Assembly: GCA_021029095.1 (NCBI GenBank)
Contig: JAJOHG010000022.1
Location: 248,001-312,000, forward strand
Direction of reading: 5' to 3'
DNA from: Phellopilus nigrolimitatus
Lineage: Eukaryota > Basidiomycota > Agaricomycetes > Hymenochaetales > Hymenochaetaceae
Length of the DNA: 64,000 bases
Positions 11,526-22,647 of the stretch are shown here, in pieces. The notes beneath the pieces were generated by a model that had not been told where the DNA came from, made no database searches, and saw nothing but the letters and a program-made list of their open reading frames with translations. Each line of letters opens with the position of its first letter. Position 1 is the first letter of the stretch. The position numbers and the translations under genes are program-made.

Positions 11526-13474
11526 CTTGCGAGGATACGGGCGACGGTTGGACGTCTTTATTGGGTTACGAGTGAAAGATGAGGACGAGCATTGTAGCCG
11601 TCTCAGAAGTGGACTCGATGGAGTACTTACATAGGATACAGTCACTCGAAGAACGTTCTCACGCTCTTTTACAATCTTGCCGACGAAGTCTAAATTATCC
11701 GCATGGCCGCGCCAATTGCGGTTCGACCCGCCGACAACTTTGGAAAATAAAAAAAGTCAACGCAAAGATGCGGCAGAATTGCTCGTAGCCTTAGGGAGAA
11801 GGAAACACGCCAAACCGGCTGTTTCATGAAATAGTTAAGTAAGTGTCGGCAATAGCTTTAGAAATTCCGAGATTTTCAAGTAGGGAAAATTGTTCAATTG
11901 AAGCGAAAAGAATCAAAAGTCATGCAATTCTGAAAACCAAGTTTACATTAGTACTTCCGAATGCCTACAGACCATTAGAAACATGGGCCTATAGCTCAGG
12001 TAGGTTTTCGAGAGTTGTATGAAACTCTTTAAAAACAATGGTAATGGTACTAGTAGCATTGCCGGACGCAACTTGCGAATTGATGGCATGTCTGAGCATA
12101 CCTTCAATAAAGAATAAACGCTACTTGTAAGCCATATGCAGGTACATCATTTGCTGTCATTAGCAAGCAAAGCGACAGCTTCCAGAGAATGGTGTAGATA
12201 CGCTTACCCAGAAGATCGAGAATCCTCTCATCATCTAGGCATGTCCATGGACATCAAGTCTGTAGGTGATCCAAGGAGGTTAAAATTGAGCGTATCTCGA
12301 CACGTTGCGGCACACCGGCATCAAAGCTCGTGTAGCGGGCATCAGTGCTTGGTCAGCGAGCAGTGGCAACCGCCGGAACATTTTTCAGGTGCCCTAGGGT
12401 TACAATCCAAATTTGTTAAATGAGTGTCAAAATGATTTCTTCTTCGCTATCTGTCCTTTTCGCATAGCACTATCACACATTAGTATTTTATGAATATTTC
12501 AGCCCAGATTGTGGTCAAAATCTGCAGAAAATACATGTACAGACTTGTTACCCAATAATAAAATCATAATACGTAAAGAAGAACGGTTCAGAAAACGGAT
12601 TTCTAACCCTAGCCTGCCTGAAGAGATTGCCGTTTACATGCTGACAAGGCTGTGAACCCTGCTGATGAGATCGCGGAAGCCGACGTGCCGCGATTTGTTG
12701 AGATGCGCTGTAATAGGCAGGAGCTTGAGAGTTGTAAATCTCAATTTTAACTTTGAGCTCCCCTACTATATTTACTCTCTGGAAGGCCCACATTGGGGGG
12801 AAATAGAAATGTTCAATGCTTAGTACTTTAGTGCTTAAAAAGTAATATTATTCTCTTCGCTTTCGATGCTGATGGCTCATAATGGCTCGAGGTGAAATTT
12901 GGAACAATTCAAAGCGGCTTTGCTTGTCGGGTTCTTTTTTCTCATTTTGGGCGATTGCAATTGGCTTACAAATAAGAACTGAGTTCGACAGCAGGCCCTT
13001 CTAGTGACGCAGAAACCCGGTTGCTCACTCGCACTTGGAATCGAGCAAGTCCTATTTCAAAATGAAAGATCAGAAAGGCTCGCTGGACCTTGAGCAATAG
13101 CCAAGCATCTCCTTTGTTCGTCAGCGTTCAAATAATCCTTGATAATTGTAGGCTGGGCTGAGGATTTTTGTGAGCATTAATTAGTACGAGCAGAATTGTG
13201 GGGAAACGCCTTTTAGGATTGCTGATCTGTGCGTTTGTATAAAACAGCGTGACGATGTTATTTCAATATGGAATTGTATAAATCTGACAGAAATTGACTA
13301 TGTGATACAACAATACGCAAATTAAAAATATCAGAGTACGAGAAAATGAAAGAAAAACATGATTATCCAGCGAAGAATTGGATAATTAGGGAACCACGCG
13401 AGCTTACGAGGAGCCTAAGACGGAGGAAGATGATCTGCTCTAGTTAGTCTTTATCTGCAAATCTGCATGGTATA
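11526..13474. other. gene-poor stretch
   Basis: About 1.95 kb, AT-richer than the flanks, between the start of the EST1/SMG7 gene and the 3' end of the Zn2Cys6 factor. Only short open frames without family resemblance or convincing splice chains. No repeat of note, no tRNA with both arms. It probably contains the 5' leader of the EST1/SMG7 gene and the 3' end of the regulator. Confidence 0.5.
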
Positions 13475-16400
13475 CTACTCACTGAAAACGTTGTATTGTT
13501 CGTTCATATACATGGAAGGAGAGTCCCGAAGGTGGTGGTGTTGATGTGATTCTTGATGGTGATGTTGGCTAGGTTGCAAATGGTGGCTTTGATGAGAAAG
13601 CATCGGCATACCGTACATCGAGCCGAGCATGGAGGATGGCTGTCCCATCGAGTAATCGCTCCAATACTGCGGGTAGCGCCCGCTGTCGTCGACCATGCCC
13701 GAATGCGATCGGCGTATACTGGGTGGGACTCGATCGTCGAGAAGACCCGTGCTGTACTGCTGAGGTAAAACTGAAGTCGAAAGACCGGATGGAAAGCCAA
13801 GCAAACCATCTGGCGACCACCGATTATACGAGTTGTAAAGCGCGATGGGCGGCTCGCTTTCTCCGATATCAATCGTTGCACCGTAGCGATGGCCATTAGA
13901 CGCGGAAGGCGTATGTACTTGCGAAGGAATACTCGGTGCAGAGCGAGTCATATGTAGATAAGATGAATCCTCGATAGGAACAGCATCCAACGGATCGTCC
14001 GCAGAGCGCTTTCTTGGGCGATCCATAAGAGGGAACGGAAGCTCATAGTCAAAGAGATCGTCCTTTGCGCCGTGCAAGAGCTCCCATGCTCGACCAGCAC
14101 TGGGCCAGACAATCTCCATGCGTTTCAACACATCCATGCACTTATGAAGACCCAAGGAAGCTTGTGGATCATGTGGATTTGTCGTCACTGTATTACGTAT
14201 CGTCAGCAAATGTCATTGCACGAGTTTCGGCTACGTACTTGTCGTCATATGCATTATCCCAGCAGAAAAGACATAATAACTTAGAAATACAGCACAACGC
14301 TTGAGACAAAGGTGATCTTGGTAGACAGAAACTGAACAAGAGTTAAATGAGCAATCACATCATGATACAAGTTTGTTTACCCACCGATAGAAGTAATGTG
14401 GTTCGCAGCCGAAACACATAAGTCGAAGTTCTTCTGAGCAGCTGAAAACCCCTCCAAATCGATGGGACTTTCCGGATTAGTGGAGCTTTAAGGACAAGTA
14501 AGTACTGGTTCAGCTGCAAATCACTGGTGCGACAAACCGTTTTCGACGCATTGCAATATAATTTCGTATGCTGCAAAGAAGTCAATTCATTTTCGAGCGC
14601 CGTATTGAATCGTGCTTACAATGGTCGATGAAGCAGAAGTACCGCACACCAGTATTGCATATGCAAAGTCAATACGTTTGGCGGAGGGACAGACGCGCTT
14701 TTGACACTTGTATCATAACAGAGATACTCAGGCAGATCCATATACCACCTGTCAAGCGTCCGTTCGAGTTGTAGAGCTTCGAGATGACGACTAGGAACGG
14801 GCTTAACCGCGTAGATGGCCTGCACGATCATTGCCAGAATTGATGCTGAAGAGACAGTCTAAAATGGTACGAGAAAGCAGAAATCGAATGATGCTCACAA
14901 AGACGCGCTGACTCGTTGAAACAAGAGAGCACCCTTCCTGGGACCGGTGTGAATGGCTGAAGAGGTGCATAGGCTGCCTCAATCGGGTCCGTAAGTACTG
15001 AGTTCGGCATAGAGCTGTGAGGCTCCCATAACTCTAGTTCTTCAGTCTGCGTTTCCGTGATCGGTATAAGTCACATATGAGGGCAATGGGTAGGACACAC
15101 ATCTTCAACGCCAGGCAGTTGCGTATCATAGTCACTCTCGAAGATCGAAAGCGGTCGGCCGATGTATGTTGAGACGTACTTGTCCATGATAACACACGCG
15201 TACCAAATGCGCTTTCGAACCTGTTTCTCTACCGAGCTAAAGATGGGCTCTGCGCCACACGACCAGGCATCCGACGAACGATGCATTCCCAAATCCTGGG
15301 CCTTTCAAAGAATTATAAGTTAGACTATTTTTTTTTAAACTTTAAAACCTCAAACGTACCATTCTGACAGCCATGCCAACGTATAGCCAGCTTTGGGCCA
15401 TTGCACCAATTCCAATCTCTCTGTAACCCATGAGAAGAAGTGCCTGGCAAGTACTTGGGCGTGAACTTCCATAGGTCCTATCGAGTAAAATCTTTGCACG
15501 CTCCAAATATCCATCGCCAGCTGCCCACATGTGGCCGGACTGTGGAAGCGGCAATGCTGCATCTGAATCAATTTCAGATGTACTTTCAGTATCAGCCTTG
15601 TCCGCAGAATTCGCAAAACTATTGTTCGCAGTGTTTGCCTCAGAACCACCTAATCCAGGGCCGGGAATTTTGGTACTCGAGGACTTGGCAACGCCACTAG
15701 CATCACCAACTGCAAATGATAAAGGTGTATCCGCAGAAGGAGCTTCTTCGATAGTCAGCTGGTACGGTGAAGATGCATTGCCAACCGATGTCCCATGTGC
15801 AACTAGTGCGTATCGAGCAGCAATCGAAAACATTGCAAGTAGAAGCAGTGTCGGAATGCGAGGCGGTAATTGACTGCTAGGCTCGGACGCTGGCATATCA
15901 ACGCTTTCGGTTGAAGCAGCAAGCGTAGACCCTGTGTGACCTGTCGAAGTTGAACGTTCTCCTCGGGGGGTGTTCCGCGATGTCCCACCGTTACGACCAC
16001 GCGAGTCTGAAACGTCAGGGGAAATTTTATTCCCACCTTGCTCGTTCCACCTATAAATCAAGTTGAACAAAGCCCACACACGTACCGGCAAGACATGTAA
16101 ACTCACATCGCTCTGAAGTCCGAAAGAAAAGTCTCTTTATGAACGATCGGTAAGAAAGGATGCACATGCGCGAAATAAAGCTCAATGAGGTGTTCCTGGA
16201 CTCCGCGCTGGGGAAGGCATGCACGGACAGCGCGTTCGCAAGCTTCCGCCTCTTCAATACGGGCCATGTGTGCAGTTGACATTGAGGCAACAGGTGGCCA
16301 TACGCGTGCTTTTGGAAAACGCCTAACCGAAAAATGATGACTGATAAGTTGATTGAAATAAGAATATACAAGAAACGCACCATATGCCACCTTTATTTCT

Positions 16401-19400
16401 CCCATCCAGCCTCAATTTTTGTCCCAAAAGGTGTAATCCGCTCGCTTTTCCATGGAAGCGTACCTGAGCTTCCTCATTTATCGACAGTTGCCCAACTCCA
16501 TCAGTGATACCTTCCTGATCCTCAACGTTCTCACTCTCCTCCAGATTATTTGCACCGTCAAAACCCACATGTCCGTAAGGTAAGGTCGAAGATGCATAGG
16601 ACGGGACAGGCACAACAGGTGGAGAATATCGTGCCGCGTTTGTCGACGTCAGTGGACTGACAAGCTCGGACGTGCCGCTAATCGAACTCACGCTCTGCCG
16701 GTGCGCCGAACGTGGGTGCGTGAGACGTTCAGGCGAGTGGTTCATTTCGGATACGTGCTGGGTGGTGGAGATGGGGCCAAGGCGACGGCGTTGTCTTTCT
16801 CTCTCGTCGCGCCTGCCTATGTCTTGGGGAAAGTGCTGTTTACCGATGATTGACGAAGAGGTAGTAGGGTAGCCAATAGCTAAAGACGCAGATCCTTGAC
16901 CAGATGTACGAGAACGCACGGCGACTTTGATACGCTCGGTGACGGTATCTTGCCATTCATTCGATGGACTAGAAATCCAGACAAAGGGGAAACAGTAAGC
17001 GATACCCAACATATAGAGCAATCCATGCTGCGACGTACTGAGAACTGAGCAATCCATTCATTTCCATCTCCTGTCCAAGCCCTACCATTCTTCCTCGGCC
17101 CTGTACGCTCGGTGGCGCCACACCCAACCCTATGCTAGTCTCACCTACTACACTTTTGTGGCCCTCCTTTGCAGTCCCTGCACTTTCAGCACTCCTCTCA
17201 TCCCCACTTGTTCCCGATCCAGCTCTCGTTATATCGTTTATGTTCGCGAAGGAAGCATTATTTCTGCGGCCCTTGGTCCCATACGCCCCACGGTCCACGC
17301 GGTCCACGATTTCTCGCGCTAGCGGGTCGTTGTTTCGAAGGTCCTCCAAAAGTGACCGTGATCGTTCATCGGGCTTGGGTTCGTCTTTCGATACAATTAC
17401 GGATTGATTAGAACAAGTACACGGAGTACGGTCGATGCAGAACTCACCACCGTCCAATACACCTCGTTCGGGATTGGCAAGAGCAAGCAAAATTCCGACA
17501 AGTGCCTCTGTCTGGTGTAGACGAGACTCAATAGCATCGATATATCCCTTCGGGGGACCGCGTTTACGCGAAGGACCGAGGAATGTACAGGCTGTAACAA
17601 TTTAGTTCAGCGAATAATGGATATGATAATGTATTGTAAGTCAAGATATTCATCATTTGCCTGGGACAAAGGTATGTACGAGTTTGAAGTACTCACGTGT
17701 TCCCAGCATCACACAACTCTTACAGGGCTCGCCGTCTGCCGTGCGCTCACATTTGCACTTCGACTTGCGACATTGATCGCAAGCTTAGTGAAGAAATGAA
17801 TGATCCCAATTAGTGACAGATGCCGAAGACCAACAGACACTGACTCACCTTTGCTGCTCCTTCTTCGAACTTGCTTATCGTCTTTCCTGCTCTCACCCGT
17901 CATCGACATTGCAGAATAGCTAGTGGATGCATTGTGTTGAGGGAGATTGGAGGGAATGTCATCTTCGTCATATGATTCGAGCGGGTCCATATCGACATCT
18001 GCGTGATACATATTGCTCCCACTCATGGTGCCAACGTTGTCACAGATATCGTTTCTTCCGGTTTTGGTCACAGGCGTCGTTTCTCCCGATGGATGATGCG
18101 CGAGCTGGTTCCCGCTTCGCTGGGCCGATGTGAGCTCGCCCTTCTGGCGATCAATACTAGAAGAGTGATGTTGTGCCGCAAAAGGTACCAGTAGCCCTCT
18201 CGTGACCAAGCCTGCTCCTGACCCTGAGAGGTTTCGGTGTGAATGGGAAGCGGTGCCTGCTACGCTTGAGCTCGTGTACGTCGGATACGGTGAACCTTCG
18301 CCGAAGGATGCCTGCGGACTTTTCCCGTAAACCTCCCGGTTCCGCAAGTATTCTCTGGATCGTTCGCGCGCGCTAGCAAAGCCGTTTGCCAGTTTTATTT
18401 CGTGTCCGTTCTCTTGGTGGTCCTCGAAAGCGTAATGAGAAATATGTCTAGATCCCGTTTGCAATGAGTGAATGGGGTGTGGCACCGAGGTGGGAGAGTA
18501 CGTATTAGTATATGGCGGTAGTCCGGTTGGGTCGGTCGACGGAGATTGGTAATTCTTCGCCTGATTGGAGGGGGAGGTTGACTGCGAAGATGCGGCCGGC
18601 CAAATTGGAAATCCGCTCGCTGAGAATGTCGGCAAGGTAGGATCGAAAGCCTGGGTTTTTCTGACACCTGTTACTGACGCGTTGTCTCCAACGACCTCAG
18701 AATGAGAAGCGTTGGTGAAAGGTGGTCCACCAGAGAAACGACTCGGCAAAGTAAGCGATGAGGTCGAGCCGCCCAAAGAAGAGCTGGGTAGACCCGGCGT
18801 GGGCGTACACGCAGAAACTGAAGCGGCGCGACTGCTGGGTCGCGAGCTGACTAACGAACGGCTCGCGGAAGATACTGGATTTGAGAGCGACGAACCAATA
18901 GAGTTCGGCGTTAATGGGTGGGTAGCGAAACTAGGCGAGTTTCCGGGGATTCCTGATACTTGCTGTGAATATAGTCGAGGTTGGAGATGGTGGGATAAAT
19001 ATGGGGACGAATGCAAGGAAGGCGCAGAAGTCGGTAGTGCGCTTGAGTGCTGTCGACGCGAAGGGTTTATTTGCCCGGATTGAGAGGGATTCGATGCGTG
19101 GCTGGTAGTGACTGAAGTAACGGCTCGCGGAGGCGGGAAGAGCGCGGCAAAATTTGAAGCTGGTGTCTGGCGCAAACGAAGTGGCTGACGCGTCGACCCG
19201 TTGCTCTGTGACTGAGCTTGCAAGTTGCTTGCTTGGCTCGGGTACCTTAATGAGTGGCCCGGCGAGTGCGCACTGCTATGTGGCGAGTAGACAGTCTGTG
19301 AAACAGGCGAGTAAGTATGAGAACCGAGGTCGGATTGATCTATGCCAAGATGGGAGCGTTCAAAATCGCCCCCGCCGATATTCGTATTCACATCCTCGGA

Positions 19401-19577
19401 GCTCGAAGACGGCGCAGGAGACGGAACGTCCTCGAAGCGCACATTATGGCGCGCCGTATGCGCCGCACCGTCACTTTCGAGCTCGTGCAGATCACTTCGG
19501 ACGTGCTCGGCGATCTGGTCGATGTCACGAACGCGGTCTGCAGACTCGTAGTCATAGAGGGAGGGAAGAGACGACAT
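13475..19577 (-). CDS. Large Zn2Cys6 transcription factor with Fungal_trans domain
   Basis: Nuclear DNA-binding regulator. Fourteen exons: 19577-17849, 17783-17697, 17591-17448, 17384-17039, 16968-16381, 16322-16107, 16050-15360, 15301-15101, 15046-14899, 14845-14620, 14570-14538, 14485-14385, 14331-14239, 14187-13475; 1,771 residues, about twice the usual size. About 576 disordered Ser/Pro-rich residues precede a binuclear cluster with cysteines at 578, 581, 588, 597, 600 and 607 (C-x2-C-x6-C-x8-C-x2-C-x6-C). A basic linker (SRKRGPPKGYI) and a helix (IDAIESRLHQTEALVGI) follow. The KRGPPKGY linker is shared with Rgt1-type regulators (family knowledge). The middle-homology domain carries LYFAHVHPFLPIVHKETF, ALLLMGYREIGIGAMAQ, AVRMAQDLGMHRS and KRIWYACVIMDKYVS. 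The C-terminus is His/Gln/Met-rich. A donor overlaps the last codons, so a short alternative tail is possible. Regulon unknown. Confidence 0.92.
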
Positions 19578-22500
19578 GGAACCACACCGGGATTCACGAG
19601 CAAGCACGGAGACCGGCACGATGCAGGGACGAGGGCGGGGGCGGAGGAACGTTGAGGAGAGGACAAAGGGAGCAGGAAGAAAGAAAAGGACATGTCGGAC
19701 ATACGGATTAACTTTTGGGTTAGAGTATGAGGTGCGTTCGATTTTTTTTCTAATGATTTTTTCGATATGAGATGTCGAGGACCCGGTTTGAGCAACAGGT
19801 GGGCGATCCTAGTCCGAGTTTCCGTAGAGCGGTGCGGTACCGATCTGAGATATCAGCAACAACACGCGAATCAGAGTACCCGATACCGGAGACCAAGTAG
19901 GTATCTGTAATATTTTATAGTGGTTAGATAGAAAAAAGAAAGGCAGGAGAGGAGCGCAGTGCACGAAATACAGAACGGGAGGCTGGCGGGTTCTGCACAA
20001 GCGACAAGAGACACTCGTTGACTTCAGAAGAGCAGGTAGCAAGTGACCAATTGAACTCGATCCCTCCTTCCATATATAGATGCTACCGACTAATACCCGT
20101 CCGAGCCGCATTTGCCGTGCTTCTTGATTGCCCAATATGGGATTGACGCCGTTGTCTCCTCCCTTCATTTCTCTTCTTTTCCCATAACAAACTGCACATT
20201 CAACACTCTTTTTTTTTTTTTTTTTCTTTCTTTCACTATGTTACAACTGTTATCTCGGTGGCGAGCACCCGATGTTCGTGTTTAGATCTCTGGGGCAGTC
20301 ACGTAAGTGCAAATTTGCCACCGCCGTCATGTCGGATCGATCATTTGGAGACTTTTTTCCTTCCCCCTTTTCTGTTTCGACGCGACGATCATGCAACGAA
20401 TGAAAATCAGGAAGTGATGCGAAAAAAAAAAAAAAAACAGCTTTGCACACCCCAAACTCCATATTCCTCACAAAATAACAGTAGTCCGGTGAACTAGCCT
20501 CTACAAACAATGGATGTATACAATGATTGAGAAATGTAAGGCACAAATATTAGATAATATTACAACCTCCACGATTTGTTCGGCGCGAAAATGTGGCTTT
20601 CTCGCCGGACCGTACAATCAGGACGCCATAGAGCTTCAGCTTTAGAGTGTCTTGCTTTCGGGACTCAGCGGAAGGCTGGATTCGGGACAATTCATCCTGA
20701 CTTGTTGTGTATCCACACTGATACCGCAAGCTGAGTAAGGCCAGAGCTTGTATTGAATTGCTTTCAAAGACACCAAATTTACCTGCGGGGCGGCGGGGTG
20801 CCGTCGGTGAGCGCTTTGGCCCATAAACGCGCTGTTTTTTTACGCCGCCACGTACTAGCGGTATGTATTTATTTCATACGAGTCTACAGAGTAACATCGT
20901 TGACAGTAAGCAATACATCTTCCGACCTGTGAGACCTTTGCTGATGACTTTCCAATGAATACGTAGACTGAACAACGGAGAAAGTCTCCCACCCATTGAC
21001 GAGCCGTTTTTACTATGTGTACTTTGCTATTTTCTTGCTGAATGAATTCCTAGTTGTACAGCTTACGACAGCCTGATTCTAAAATTCCACTACGAGCAAG
21101 GCGGACGAGAATTGTTTTCCTTTTTGGGAGAGGAGAAGACCCACCTATACGTGCACATTTACGGCACAGGTTTCGGTTCCGCTCGTCGCTCCCCAGGACC
21201 CTGAGACTTATGAATACCTGAAAGCCATCGATTCTGTACATGCTCCAGATACCTTCGTATCTGCAGGAATTTTTGATAGTTTTGGCCGGGCTTGAACTTA
21301 TATTTTTGCCTATTTTTGCCTTGCAATTTGGAAGATGAATCAGGGCTGTTGTAGGATTGGAATGAAAGAGATGGTCCGGAAATTTCGGGGTTCCCGTGCC
21401 GCACCGGTCAGCACCGCATTGTGATTGCTTCGTTTCAAATGTACTTCTTGTCCTTCTTTTCGCTTAAGTGTGCGGCCGTCGGCTCGGTTAGCTAAAATTA
21501 CGTAACAGTAGTTTGAATCGTGATGCTCAACTTCACTTCACCACCGAAAGATGTCTGGAATGTACCTAAAATCATAAGCAGCTCTATATTGATCGAATTT
21601 GATCGACTGAGCGAAACTATGCATCCAAATTGGTCAGTCTATCGTGTATGTGTGCAGAGGCAGATGAGCCAAGACAACCGACTGATTGAGACTTCGCAAG
21701 TCATTCCTCCCTTCCCCCACAACCCAGAACCTAGAAACTAGTGGTATGGTATTTGGGGAAAAGAATCACTTTATTGCATTTTCCCTTGATTTATTTTCGT
21801 CAGGGAAACCAGTGCATGTTTCACTTTTCACGTCCCCTTTTGCCTAAATGCAGACGCCACGCGGTCGATGGTTCGATACGTGGTCGACACGACGGCAGCT
21901 GACATTCTGTCCTGAACGATTACATGTAAAGCTAGTAAAGGGCTTACACCACCTAGCACATCGTGCTTACCAGCGTGCGCGCTATAGCTTTACATGTAAC
22001 AACACGGAATTTGTGCGACGCTCGACTTCGGGCTGCACAGAATATTCTAAACTCTGCCGTCGTTCCATCACGAGATCACTACTGTGTTTTTCCTTTAATA
22101 ATATCGGAATTAACCTCGTTTGAGCAGCGTGTTGTGGCGCACCAGTGGACAGGAAGCTTGCCGATCATTATAGTTCAACCTGGATGTTCTGGATAGAACA
22201 GTGTTTTGCGATTACCCTTTTCAGCTTGTCCAGAGTACTCCTGAATTCTCGAGCAGCCCTTGCAATCTCCAATAACCAATCATTGGGAAGCCAAAGGAGA
22301 CTGCCCCCATGAAAATTTTGGCTTTTGCTTCTTGGGGTCCAGCCACTGGAAAAAACACTCTCTGTAACGAATGCTTTCCTCTACAATCATAGAAAAATCC
22401 ACATGTATATTCCCTTGATTTAAACGCGGCTCTGGAGCCGGGATGTAGTCAACAGGCATTGCTCTAGGTGTCTGACCGCTTTCAACCATCATCGCGGAAA

Positions 22501-22647
22501 GCCTACGACGCAAGAGCAAGATAAGATAACACGGATAGAAATGTAACGTCAGAGTAATTTTGTTAAAAAGGTACAGTGGGAGATCTTCCTCGGTTTTCCA
22601 TACACCACCTACAGCAGGTGTTGCGCTAGATTTCGGTAGGCACGGAT
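19578..22647. other. 3 kb intergenic region with homopolymer tracts
   Basis: Upstream of the Zn2Cys6 gene on its 5' side and downstream of the USP-like gene. It holds a T-run near 20207-20226 and an A-run near 20422-20437, which are typical long-promoter features of fungal regulators. Short open frames here show no family resemblance. The open frame on the minus strand at 22280-22651 looks like 3' readthrough of the USP-like gene. Confidence 0.45.

Noticed and set aside
11983..12060. tRNA-like start GGGCCTATAGCTCAGG
   Set aside because: The D-arm-like part is there, but no T-arm with GTTCRA, no plausible anticodon stem and no acceptor pairing follow.
19154..19711. Arg/Gly/Glu-rich plus-strand frame near the regulator start
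   Set aside because: Antisense to exon 1 of the Zn2Cys6 gene; composition follows from Ser/Pro codons on the other strand.
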